64,000 nucleotides of DNA, taken from Achatina immaculata. Lineage: Eukaryota > Mollusca > Gastropoda > Stylommatophora > Achatinidae. The stretch is taken from contig CM019715.1 of the NCBI GenBank assembly GCA_009760885.1, forward strand, positions 20,636,503 to 20,700,502, in the 5' to 3' direction. Shown here one piece after another: positions 1-13,460 of this stretch (positions are counted from its first letter, which is position 1; every line of letters starts with the position of its first letter). The notes beneath the pieces were generated by a model. The model was not told the origin of the DNA. It made no database searches and saw only the letters and a program-made list of their open reading frames with translations. The position numbers were made by a program, and so were the translations under genes.

Positions 1-820
1 TTTCTGGAGGGAAAGATGTATGCCCTTTTTGGTCTCATTTAAAAAAAAAAGATTTTCTTGTGCTAAATAGATGTGTAACATTATCATCGTCATTGTCATC
101 ATCATCATCATTATCAGATTTAGTTTTGTGAGGATCTACCGATTCTGCTGTGTAATCGAATTTTTCTTACAGCATTTTTCCACATTTTTTGTTGTTGTTA
201 GATATATCTAGTATCCCTTTTCCGTGAACATTATCTTCAAGGATTTTATTCGGTTTTTTTTCTATTCAGAAAATGTGTTTACATTCAGAAATATATAGGA
301 ATATGAATAAAACTAATGCTTTCATCATTCACACACTGAAATATTGTCTCCAACACATCTGAGAATGACGAGAGTTGTCTGCTCTGAAACCATGGCAACC
401 TAAAGCTGATCAAGATTAAACTTCGCTTTCTTTAAATATTCTTAAACGAGAGTCTTACTTCTAAATAGGATAAATTTTACAGAATTAGGTCGCCTTGAAC
501 AAATATTGGGCTTAAATCTTGTCCCAATCTCTAGACTTTGGTATATAAGTCTCAAGGTTGTATTCACACGGGCACCATCGGCAGATTTTCCCAGTCAGCA
601 AACGAAGATTTCTTTCATCCCAAGGGTTAAAGAATACGACACAGACAAATGCATGAGATACTCGATCAGGGACACAGTGACTGAGAAGACTTGGTTTGGT
701 TATAGGCACCAAAGTTTACATTCCGTCAAAGGAAACTTCACCAGTTCTCAGTATCAGGCTCTGCTGGTTTTTTCTTTTCTTTCAAATCGTGTACCTGACT
801 CCGTTCTTTTTCTTTTGCAG
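1..820. other. Intronic sequence before the first visible G-alpha exon
   Basis: No exon is recognised here. The stretch is AT-rich, with a short ATC/ATT microsatellite near 88-115. It should be intron of the G-alpha gene, because the exon at 821 starts with a good polypyrimidine tract and AG acceptor and its protein begins in the middle of the helical domain. Confidence 0.5.
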
Positions 821-918
821 GAGTTCTGGGACTACTGTCAGAATCTGTGGGAAGACCAAGGAGTCCAGCAGTGTTACCTACGCTCATATGAATACCAGCT
901 GATCGATTGTGCCAAATA
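821..918 (+). CDS. GNAS-like: G-alpha exon a (helical domain end)
   Basis: 98-nt exon between a pyrimidine-rich AG acceptor and the donor GTAGGT. It encodes [18 protein letters not shown] and EYQLIDCAK and ends with two bases (TA) of a Tyr codon finished by the next exon. It matches the Gs block LWEDxGV...EYQLIDCA. An upstream open frame starting at 506 is not part of the protein. Confidence 0.92.
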
Positions 919-3900
919 GTAGGTTAAGATGCTTCATCACTGTATGTTGTTATTTTCTGTTATGTACACATAGAATTGATACTTCTTAACAATTCTGACT
1001 GAAGAGAAATGGACTATAATGGCTCACAAGGTAGCACAGCTGATAAGGAAATATCATGAGAAGGTGTTGGATTGTAAACCCGCTGCCGCTGAGCTCCAGT
1101 TATCTACAGAGATGGATAGATGGTACATTTGTGTTGGAGATTTCCTTTGGAGAGTATAAAATGTGCCTCGCCCTGCAGGCATCGTTACGAAACATATAAG
1201 ATATTGAAAACGGGCGGATGTGAAATCTGTATAAATGCCTCAAGAAAAATAAACAGAACCAGGCATAGGGTGTAGTGTAGTGTAGTGTAGTGTAATTTAT
1301 TGTGAAAAGATAGGCCTTGCCCGAGTAGATGGTGCGTTGTGCTCTCGTGGCAGGGCGGTTGCTCACTTTGCTGGAGTCCGAGGTTTTGTTCTCAATCTTT
1401 ATCTTACAACTTCTGTTCCCCCACCCCTCCCCCACAAACACACATTGTTGTGCTCTTCTCAGTTTTACAAGGCCTAGTTCACTCGTCCACTTTCCTGTGC
1501 CCTGACCTCGTCTGTTACAGTTATTGCGTGCTAAATTGTTGAAGTGCACATAAAAGTCATGCTATACATCAAAACGCCCAAATGTAATCTCTGAAGACTT
1601 TCATTTCTACATTTCCTGATATTTGACCTTTCTTCTGATTCGATGTTTGGCCACTGCGACCGGCAGTTTTTCATACTGGTAGGCTGCTGTAAAGACAGCA
1701 ACGTATTTCTGTGACACTACAAGAAATAGGAACAAGTTATGGTCGCTGGCACTACAATATTCAAAATGAGAAAGACGCTTTAAAAATTTTCTTGAGTAGT
1801 CATATTACATAATCTTTGTTACATTATCAGATATACTAAACAATGTTATATCCAGGTTATAGTGTTAGAGATCGTAAATTACTCTTCTTTGCAGAATTGC
1901 ATTTTCAGAGATATAATTAAAAAATGTATATTACAAGATCGCAGATATTAAACAGTTACAGTTGTGTCTTATCTGAGGCCATATACGAGGGTCATACCGA
2001 AAGTCGTGAGCAATTTTTTCGTTTTAAAAATCAGAATTTATAGACATAAAATATAAATGCATAATCTTAATCTGCATCCTTTTCTTCATTTATCAACATA
2101 ATCTCCATTTTTCTGCACACATTTTTCCTTCCCTCTGCTAATTTGAAAATACCCTCCCGGTAGAATTCCTTTCCAGCTGACCGACGGCACAGACGCGCTG
2201 CTTTCTGGACTTTCTCTCCTGTGGGACCCACCGAGCACAAAAATTCCTATAGCCTAGGGTTTCAATCATTCCCTGTGCTGCATTGTGTCCTATTTCAAGA
2301 TTTACAGTGATTTCACACACTGTGACACGTCTGTCTTCTTTAATGATGTCGTCAACCCTTTCCTCGTTGCCTTCAGTTGAAGTCTTTGGTGAATTTCAGC
2401 AGCGGGGATTTCCTCTTTAAAGAGGAACTCAATAGCAGCACGTTGATGAAAGGAAACTTCAGCACCGGACATTTTGCTTGTGCTCTGCGTAGTCACGTGA
2501 CACATGATTGGTGACGTCATGTGACCTCTACATGAAGTGCAAAGGATGCAAGTTTAGGTGATACATTTATATTTTCTCAATCTATAAATTCTGGTTTAAA
2601 AAAAAAAACAAAAAAACTTTGCTCTCTACTTTCGGTATGACCCTCCTATTTGCTTTTGAATTTCTGTTATAATTTGTTACAGAACATGTGTCGCAATGTC
2701 GAAGATGCAAAATATTGTTAGAATCTGCTTCATCATCGAAATTATTCATTAACAGCAGAATTATAAGTCTTTTATCACAGATATAGTTTAATTACAGCGT
2801 TGTACACAGGGCTTATGAAAAAAGGGGGGGGGGGCGGGGCAATAGATGAATGTCTCCGGGTCCCTTATGTCTTCCCTTTGAAGTCGGGCGAGGAGGGCTT
2901 CCCCTCTGTGTTAAAGTAGGGTCTGAAGGGCTTTCCTTCTGTTTTAATTTGGAGTCTGGATGATTTCCCTCTCTTTTAATGTGGAATCTGGATGATTTCC
3001 CTCTCTTTTAATGTGGGGTCTGGATGATTTCCCTCTCTTTTAATGTGGGGTCTGGATGATTTCCCTCTCTTTTAATGTGGAGTCTGGATGATTTCCCTCT
3101 CTTTTAATGTGGGGTCTGGATGATTTCCCTCTCTTTTAATGTGGGGTCTGGATGATTTCCCTCTCTTTTAATGTGGGGTCTGGAGGATTTCCCTCTCTTT
3201 TAATGTGGGGTCTGGAGGATTTTCCGCTCTTTTAACGTCAGGGTCTCGAGGATTTTTCTCCCTTTTAAGGTCGGGTATGGAGGGTTTCCCTCTCTTTTAA
3301 GCTGGGGTCTGGAGGATATCCCCTTCTTTTAAAGTGGGGTTGGAGGATTTCCCTCTCTTTTAAGCTGGGGTCTGGAGGATATCCCCCTCTTTTAAAGTGG
3401 GGTTGGAGGATTTTCCTCTCCTACAAGAAATAGGAACAAGTTATTGTCGCTGGCACTACAATATTCAAAATGAGAAAGACGCTTAAAAAATTTTCTTGAG
3501 TAGTCATATTACACAATCTTTGTTACATTATCAGATATACTAAACAATGTTATATCCAGGTTATAGTGTCAGAGATCGTAAATTACTCTTCTTTGCAGAA
3601 CTGAATTTTCAGAGATATAATTAAAAAATGCATATTACAAGATCGCAGATATTAAACAGTTACAGTTGTGTCTTATCTGAAGCCATATACGAGGGTCATA
3701 CCGAAAGTCGTGAGCAATTTTTTCGTTTTAAAAATCAGAATTTATAGACATAAAATATAAATGCATAATCTTAATCTGCATCCTTTTCTTCATTTATCAA
3801 CATAATCTCCATTTTTCTGCACACATTTTTCCTTCGCTCTGCTAATTTGAAAATACCCTCCCGGTAGAATTCCTTTCCAGCTGACCGACGGCACAGACGC

Positions 3901-6900
3901 ACTGCTTTCTGGACGTTCTCTCCTGTGGGACCCACCGGGCACAAACATTCCCATAGCCTAGGGTTTCAATCATTCCCTGTGCTGCATTGTGTCCTATTTC
4001 AAGATTTACAGTGATTTCACATACTTTAACACGTCTGTCTTCTTTAATGATGTCGTCAACCCTTTCCTCGTTGCCTTCAGTTGAAGTCTTTGGTGAATTT
4101 CAGCAGCGGGGATTTCCTCTTTAAAGAGGAACTCAATAGCAGCACGTTGATGAAAGGAAACTTCAGCACCGGCCATTTTGCTTGTGCTCTGCGTAGTCAC
4201 GTGACACATGATTGGTGACGTCATGTGAACTCTACATGAAGTGCAAAGGATGCAAGTTTAGGTGATACATTTATATTTTCTCAATCTATAAATTCTGGTT
4301 TAAAAAAAAACAAAAAAACTTTGCTCTCTACTTTCGGTATGACCCTCCTATTTGCTTTTGAATTTCTGTTACAATTTGTTACAGAACATGTGTCGCAATG
4401 TCGAAGATGCAAATTATTGTTAGAATCTGCTTCATCATGGAAATTATTCATTAACAGCAGAATTATAAGTCTTTTATCACAGATATAGTTTAATTACAGC
4501 GTTGTACACAGGGCTTATGAAAAAAGGGGGGGGCGGGGCAACAGGTGAATGTCTCCGGGCCCCTTATCCTTCCCTTTGAAGTCGGGCGAGGAGGGCTTCC
4601 CCTCTGTGTTAAAGTGGGGTCTGAAGGGCTTTCCTTCTGTTTTAATTTGGAGTCTGGAAGATTTCCCTCTCTTTTAATGTGGGGTCTGGATGATTTCCCT
4701 CTCTTTTAATGTGGGGTCTGGATGATTTCCCTCTCTTTTAATGTGGGGTCTGGATGATTTCCCTCTCTTTTAATGTGGGGTCTGGATGATTTCCCTCTCT
4801 TTTAATGTGGGGTCTGGATGATTTCCCTCTCTTTTAATGTGGGGTCTGGATGATTTCCCTCTCTTTTAATGTGGGGTCTGGATGATTTCCCTCTCTTTTA
4901 ATGTGGGGTCTGGAGGATTTTTCGCTCTTTTAACGTGAGGGTCTCGAGGATTTTTCTCCCTTTTAAGGTCGGGTATGGAGGATTTCCCTCTCTTTTAAGC
5001 TGGGGTCTGGAGGATATCCCCCTCTTTTAAAGTGGGGTTGGAGGATTTCCCTCTTTTAAGCTGGGGTCTGGAGGATATCCCCCTCTTTTAAAGTGGGGTT
5101 GGAGGATTTTCCTCTCCTTCAAGATGGGGTTGGAGGATTTTCCTCTCCTTTAAGATGGGGTTGGAGGATTTTCCTCTCCTTTAAGATGGGGTTGGAGGAT
5201 TTTCCTCTCCTTTAAGATGGGATTGGAGGATTTTCCTCTCCTTTAAGATGGGGTTGGAGGATTTCTCTCTCTTTTAAGATGGGGTCTGCATGGCTTAAGA
5301 ATCCAAGGGCTGGTTCGTAGTGGACGAATAGTCAGCGGGTTTGGGTAACAGAAAAAGAGAATTTTGCACCACCTTGCAAAATTCGTCTTTGAGACCCTGG
5401 CTATATGTCCCGCCATATCAGAGGCCATTGGTTCTAGGCCGTCTCGTGGATACTCCAAACTGCAGGTAATACCGAATCCCATATAACATGCGTTTTTAAC
5501 ATATATAGTACATATAATAACATAAAATACAATGATGCAGCTAGGAGAAAGACACTACAGTAATAAATTGTGACAAAGAGAAATAAAGAGAGAGACAGAG
5601 AGTGTCAGAGAGAAAGAGTGAGATATATATATATATATATATAGACAGCACAGTTACATGAGTACGTACTCAAATCTAGGTGAGTGAAATGTACAAATGC
5701 GAATGTTAACTCTCTCTCTCTCTCACTCTCTCTTTCTATTTCTCTCTCTCTCTCTCACTCTTCCCTTTTCTTCCTCTCACTCTTTCTCACTCTCTTTCTC
5801 TTTCACTCTCTCTTTCACTCTTTTTCTTTCTCTTTCACTCTCTCTTTCACTCTCTCTCTCCCTCTGTCTCTTTTCCCCCCTCTCTCTCTCACTCTCACTC
5901 ACTCTCTTTCTCTTTTACTCACGTTCACTCTCTCTATCATTCTCTCTCTTCCTCTCTCTATCCTCTCTCTCTTTCACTCTCTTTCTTCTCTCCCTCTTCT
6001 CTCTCTCTGCCTCCTCTCTCTCTCTCTCTCAGACAGGAGGAAATGATTGGTCGAGTGATAAATCATGACGGGCAGAGACGTGCGAAATTTATGAAGTCAA
6101 ATTTCTGAACTTTTAACTTTCAAATCGCGAGTCACTGAATCCGCCGACGATGATCCCGCAGATAAGCGAAGAGCGACTGTTTATGTATCATAGTTACGAA
6201 ATTTATAGTGCAATATTGGATATGGATTCATTCACAGCTTTTCTCGAATAATTTTTATTTAAAAAATCCTCTTTCATGGTCATTTTAGTTTCCTGGACAA
6301 AAGCAGGGAAATACGGGACCCCAGTTACGCACCTTCAGATCAAGTAAGTCTTATTTTGTCTCTTAACTATATCCATCTTCATCCACTTGATGTCCTATAA
6401 AACAACGTAGTGCAAACAACGCCATGGTTAAAATAATAGACTACGTGTGAATATCGTGTACAGCGTGTTCCAAGTGAGAAAAGAATGTTCCAAATGATAA
6501 AATAATGTTCCGAATAATAAAAAAAATGTTTCAAATGTTAAAATAATGTTCAAAATTATAAAAGAATGTTCCAAGTGAGAAAAAAATGTACCAAATGATA
6601 AGAGAATGTTCCAAATGATAAAAGAATGGTCCATGTCGTAGAATTATGCATCCTACCTATTTATTTCCATAACTAAATTCGAAATTTTATTTTTTGACAA
6701 GTCCGTGTTTTCTCCTTTCTGCTTCTATTTTATATTTCCTTAGATATAACGAAGATATAAGGAAGGTATGTGAAAAGAATGCATCATTTATTTTAGTTAT
6801 TTCTTCACTTTTTTATAGCTTTCTTATAAATTCTATGCAGCAAGTAGGATAGAATGAACGTAGTAATTAGAATAAAAAGTGGCATAGTAAATATGTCAGA

Positions 6901-9900
6901 AGTGACATGGAAAATGGAATAGAGGTGACATAGCAAATGCAATAGGGGTGATGAGGTGAACAGAACTTGCGTAGCAAATAAAGTAGAGGTGGCGCAGCAA
7001 ATACAATAGAGGTAGCGCAGAAAATAAAATAGAGGTGACGCTGCAAATGAGTGACACACGAAGTAGAAAAGAAATAACACAGAAAATAGAATACAGGTCA
7101 CGAGCAGAATAATAGTCACGCGAAAAGTAGAATAGAGTGACGCAGCAAATATAATAGAGGCGATGCAGCAAATATAATAGAGGTAACGTAGGAAATAGAA
7201 TAGAGTTCACGCAGGAAATAAAGGAGGGGTGATTGATAAGTTCTCGGCGTAAGGTACAACGGATTATTTTTGGAAAACTTTTTTTGGTTATTTCTCAGCA
7301 TAGTCACCTTGCAAGTTTATGTACTTAGTCCAGCGATCCTGGAGCATACGGATCCCTTCTTTGTAAAAGTCAGCATCTTATGCCAGTAGAAAGTGGTCTA
7401 TAGCATTGAATGACGTCATCATATGAAGCAAATTTGCTACCACAACTCCTTTTTGAGTTTGGTAAAAAAAAGGTATTATTCGAAGGGGCCAAATCTGGGG
7501 AATAAGGAGGATGTTCAAGAAGCTGGAAGCCACATTCATGAATGGCAGCCATTGCCACCCCCGACTTGTGAACTGGAGCATTGTCTTGCTGAAAGATGAC
7601 TCCTCTCGTCAATTTCCCTCGACGTTTTCCTTCCTTGTGACCCGCAGTTGCTTCATAAAATTAGCGTAATAGGCCCCAGTGATCGTTCTGCCCTTTTGAA
7701 GATAGTCTACCAATAGCACACCTTCTGAATCCCAAAAGATGGAAGCCATCACTTTGCCTGCAGACAGAATCGCCCTTGCTTTATTTGGAGGTGTGGATCC
7801 ATGATGTTTCCACTGCTTTGACTGTTCTTTGATTTCTGGTTGAAAATGATCCATAGTCACATAATTGCTGAAGAAACTTTTCAGGGTCTGCAGAAAAATG
7901 GCCAAGATTGTCTCTTGACATGATGAGACACTGTCGTTTGTGATCTGCTCCAAGAAGTTTCGGGAACTATCGAGCAGAACCTTTATCATTTGAAGATCAT
8001 TGTGAATAATGGCATGAACACGTTTCTTGGAGATGCCCAACTCAGAAACAATGTACCGCTCAGTTAGTCGTCGATCCTCCATTATCATGTCATGGATTCT
8101 GCCAGTGGTTTCATCGGTGGTTACTGTTCTTGGTCTTCTTGGACGGGGATCATCTTCCAGATTCTCCCTTCCATGTTTGAAATGATCTGCCTATTTCTTC
8201 ACTGTCCTGTAAGAAGGGGCACTTTCCCCTAGAGTCTCCACCATATCCTCATGGATCTCCTTCGATGATAAGCCCTTGATACAGAGGTAGCGAATGACTG
8301 CTCGATGAGACATTTTATCCATTTTCTCAATGTCTGTCACCCATTACTACTTCAGTAGCCTGTAAAAAAATTGGTTGCAGTTAATTTCTTGAAATTTGGT
8401 TTTTAATCTTACAATAACCTGATCTACAAATGCACCCAATATCAACTGTGCGTTTCAAGTATTTGTAACTTATGCCGAGAACTTATCAATCACCCCTCGT
8501 AATAGAGGTGACGCAGCAAATAGAATAGAAGTGACGCAGGAAATTGTACAGAAGTGACTTAGAAAATAGAAAAGAGGAGATCTAGCACATAGAATAGAAG
8601 AGACATAGCAAAGAGAACAAGTTGAATTTAAAAGAAAATACATAAAGACCACATGAAACTGAAAAGAATTTATGTTTGAAGCACGCATCTGACTGATAGT
8701 AGCTTTGGCGTTCTCATTATAAAGTATCTTTTTCTGAAAAAAAACTCTTTTATTTATAATGTAATGTAATATTACAAATATAAATGCTAATTAAATGATC
8801 CAGTCATTGCATGATTCTTACAGGATATCTTGCGGTGTAGAGCCATCACAACTTCCATACAACACATTGAGTTCGACGTACCTGACGCTGGACAACAGGT
8901 TAAATTCAGGTAAGCGTGTTGTAAACACCTTTGATGTATAGGTAGAGGATGACAGTGCTCATTAAAACAGGCTGTATGTTTTACTGACACGAGAGCTTGC
9001 GAACGGTTAGACGACAAAGATCTTTCTTCTCTTCACTCGACTAGTTGGGTACAGCGGCGTGACAGAGGAGTGACAGAGGTGTGACAGACAGCGTGGTAGT
9101 AGAGTGACAGACTGCATGGTGGTAGAGTGACAGAGGCGTGACAGACTGTGTGGTGGTAGAGTGACAGAGGCGTGACAGACTGTGTGGTGGTAGAGTGACA
9201 GAGGCGTGACAGACTGTGTGTTGGTAGAGTGACAGAGGCGTGACAGACTGTGTGGTGGTAGAGTGACAGAGGCGTGACAGACTGTGTGGTGGTAGAGTGA
9301 CAGAGGCCTGACAGACTGTGTGGTGGTAGAGTGACAGAGGCGTGACAAACTCTGTGGTGGTAGGGTGACAGAGGCGTGACAGACTGTGTGGTGGTAGAGT
9401 GACAGAGGAGTGACAGACAGCGCGGTGGTAGAGTGACAGAGGAGTGACAGACAGCGCGGTGGTAGAGTGACAGACTGCGTGGTGGTAGAGTGACAGAGGC
9501 GCGACAGACTGTGTGGTGCTAGAGTGACAGAATGCGTGGTAGTAGAGTGACAGAGGCGTGACAGACTATGTGGTGGTAGAGTGACAAAGGCGTGACGGCA
9601 ACGTGACAGACTGTGTGGTTTTAGAGTGACAGAGGCTTGACGGCAGTGTGACAGTCTACATTGTGGTAGAATGACAAATGCGTGACAGACTGCGTGGTGA
9701 TAGAATGATAGGGAACAGACAGACCGTGTGACAAGTCATAACAATCTGCTTGACATCAGCGTGGCGAGGGAGAGAAGGATGGATTCAGTCTAACTGTGGC
9801 AGAACTTACTGAGACACTTGGCATACACCTTAATGGAAGCACATCAATCCATCTGCTTGTATTCTTCCCGGGACTTAAGGAAACAACAGCAGTAGCTTGA

Positions 9901-12900
9901 AGAGCAACATAAAGTACAACAACAACAGCAATAGCAATAGCAACATCATCAGCAACAACAGCAACAGAAAGAACAATAATATCACCATGAACGACAAAAA
10001 CAGCAAACAGCAACAGCAAACACAAAAGCAACAACAACAGCAGCTATAACAACAGCAGCACGAGTAATAACAACAAGAGCAACAACAAAGACACAACTAA
10101 GAACTGAATTGCCATTACAAAAATATTGTTACTGTTTAAATAATTATATTGTCTAATATTCATATGTATAGGAAATGGGGGCGGGGGGGGGGGAAGGCAA
10201 GTGTACAAGGGTAAAACAGAATAACATATAAATTAATGAGGTACAGAATAACATATAAATTAATGAGGTACAGAGTAACCCTGTCATGCCTTAGAGGCAC
10301 ATAGGGATATGGTGTTAGAGCCCATATATTCCTTGACCTGTCAGCACACTAGAGGGTGATATGGTCGGTATCACGCCTGGCTGAATGAGGTACAGAATAA
10401 CATATAAATTAATAAGGTACAGAATAACATATAAATTAATGAGATACAGAATAACATAAAAATTAATGGGATACAGAATAATGTATAAATTAATGAGATA
10501 CATAATAACATATAACTTAATGAGATACAGAATAACATATAAATTATTGAGGTACAGATTAACATATACATTAATGAGGCACAGAATAACGTATAAATTA
10601 ATGTGATACAGAATAACATATAAATTAATGAGATACAGAATAACATACAAATTAATAAGGCACAGAATAACGTATAAATTAATGAGATACAGAATAACAT
10701 AAATTAAAGAGGTACAGAATAACATATGAAGTAATGAGATACAGAATAACATATAATTTAATGCAGTACAGAATAACATATAAATTAATGAAGTGTTAAA
10801 TCTTACGGGAACATATTCGGACAAAGCAGAACGCCAACCTGATTCTTGTAAGGCAAAAACTAGTTTGAGCAAACTTTGACTTAGCAAACAGAAAAAAATA
10901 ACATTTTTTTGTCACACGCTGCTGGAAGAGATGTAGACAGAGCGTGTGATCATGATAGACAGAAGTAAGATATCAACAAGAAATAGTCAGCATGATAGAC
11001 AGACGTATGATATCAGCACGAAATAACCACAATGATAGACAGACGTAGGATATCACATGAAATAACCAGCAAGATAGACAGACGCAGGATATTAAATGAA
11101 ATAACCACCATGATAGAGAGACGTAAGATATCACACGAAATAACCAGAAAGATAGAAAGACGTAGGGTATCAATATGATATAACCACCATGATATACAGA
11201 TGTAAGATATCAACAAGAAATAATCAACATGATAGACAGACGTAAGATATCAACAAGAAATAACCAGCATGCTAGACAGACGTAAGATATCAACAAGAAA
11301 TAATCAGCATGATAGACAGAGGTAAGATATCAACAAGAAATAACCAACATGATAGACAGACGTAAGATATCAACAAGAAATAACCAGCATGATAGACAGA
11401 CGTAAGACATCAACAAGAAATAACTAGCATGATAGACAGACGTAAGATATCAACAAGAAATAACCAGCATGGTAGACAGACATAAGATATCAACAAGAAA
11501 TAACCAACATGATAGAGAGACGTAAGATATCAACAAGAAATAATCAGCATGATAGACAGACGTAAGATATCAACAAGAAATAACCACCATGATAGACAGA
11601 CGTAAGACATCAACAAGAAATAACCACCATGATAGACAGACGTAAGATATCAACAAGAAATAACAACCATGATAGACAGACGTAAGACATCAACAAGAAA
11701 TAACCAGCATAATAGACAGACGTAAGATATCAACAAGAAATAACCAGCATGGTAGACAGGCGTAAGATATCAACAAGAAATAACCAGCATGATAGACAGA
11801 CGTAAAATATCAACAAGAAATAACCACCATGATAGACAGACGTAAGATATCAACAAGAAATAACCAGCATGGTAGACAGGCGTAAGATATCAACAAGAAA
11901 TAACCAGCATGATAGACAGACGTAAGATATCAACAAGAAATAACCACCATGATAGACAGACGTAAGATATCAACAAGAAATAACCAGCATGATAGACAGA
12001 CGTAAGATAGCAACACGAAATAACCAGCATGATAGACAGACGTAAGATATCAACAAGAAATAACCAGCATGATAGACAGAGGTAAGATATCAACAAGAAA
12101 TAACCAGCATGGTAGACAGAGGTAAGATAGCAACACGAAATAACCTAACATTGGTGTAGAATGAAGTCTCCAGTCCCGGGATTTTGTGTATGAAAGTACT
12201 GTCATTTTAATCTCCGCCCACTTATCTCCTTCCTTTTCCATTTCACTCCCTCCTTTTCCATGCAGACATCCATACTCCCCTCCTCCTCCTGAATTATGAC
12301 TGTCAGAGTATATGGACTAAGTTTCTATAATTCCCCACCCCCTCTTCTCATAAATAAATAAAATGTGCTCCCACCTCATAAAATCTTTTAAGGAGGAAAA
12401 CGTGTTTTTGCTGCCCTCCTAGCTTCTTAAGTTCATTACCTCCTGTGTCGTCTGAGGTTTATTTTCCACATGAGCAGAGGAGAAGAATGAATGGGTACAT
12501 GATGTGAACATGTCATTCCGGCCTGCAAGTGTATCAGAAAACGGGACATCAAATCGAGGCAACGATCTCCCATTGACGGGAACATGTTAAGGGGAAATAA
12601 ATCGATTATTTGTATTTGGCTTGTCTGGTGTGTTGTTTCCCTTACAAGAGAGACATACGGGGGAGAGAGAGACGACAGACAGACAAACAAACAGACAAAG
12701 AGAGAGATTGAGAGACAGTGAGAGACACTCTTTCAGTTTATCTTTTCTATCTGTCTTTCTCTCACTGTCTGTCTCAGTTTATCTCTGTCTCTGTCTCTCT
12801 CCTTCTGTCCATCCTCCTTGTCTTCTCTGCCTATCTTTAGTCTGCCTCTCTCTGTCTGTCTTTACTCTCTCTCTCTCTCTCTGTCTCTCACTTGCCTCTC

Positions 12901-13429
12901 TCTGTCTCTCTGCCTTCTCTGTATCTCTGTCTCTCTCTGTCTCTTTCTGTCTTTCTGCCCCTGTCTCTCTCTGGCTGTCTTTCTGACTTTCTGCCTGTGT
13001 CTTTCTGTATGCCTGTCTCTCTCTAGATTTGTCTCTCTGTCGCTCTGTTTCTCTCTCTCTCTCTCTGTCATTCTTTATCTGTCTCTGTCTGTCTCTCTGT
13101 CTGCCTTTCTGTCTGTTTGTGTCTCACTCTGTCTCAGTCTGTCTCTCTGTCTCTGTCTCTCTGTTTGTCTCTCGCTTTGTTTTTCTGTCTCTCTCTCTTT
13201 GTCTGTCTCTCTCTTGCCTCCCTCTGTCTTTCTGTTTCTATCTTTTTTCTGTCTGTCTCTTTGTATGTCTCTCTGTATCTCTCTGCCTCTATGTCTCTCT
13301 CTGTTTCTATGTCTCTCTGTGTCTATCTCTTTCTTGTCTAGCTCTCTTTCTGTTTCCATCTGCCTTTCTTTGTCTGTCTTTTTGTATGCCTGTCTCTCTC
13401 TCTATCTCTCAGTCTGTCTATCTGTCTGC

Positions 13430-13460
<31 letters not shown>

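Larger units (their letters stand above)
1718..5110 (+). repeat. Tandem segmental duplication, two ~1.7-kb units
   Basis: Sequence starting ACTACAAGAAATAGG at about 1718 starts again at about 3421 and runs in parallel to about 5110. Both units hold the same mariner relic and the same 32-bp array. The joint at 3421 switches from the minisatellite (CTCTCC) to the unit start around a shared CAAGA-like string. The units differ by scattered point changes and array length. Confidence 0.9.

Noticed and set aside
506..820. Start codon at 506 in frame with the G-alpha exon at 821
   Set aside because: The upstream part does not resemble any G-alpha; a good splice acceptor at 820 and the missing N-terminus show it is intron.
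5684..6068. Leu/Ser-rich open frames of about 120 codons
   Set aside because: They are translations of the CT microsatellite in several frames at once.
10315..12241. Ile/Leu-rich repeated 'membrane proteins' on the minus strand
   Set aside because: They follow the 27-bp and 40-bp minisatellites and show no start context or homology.
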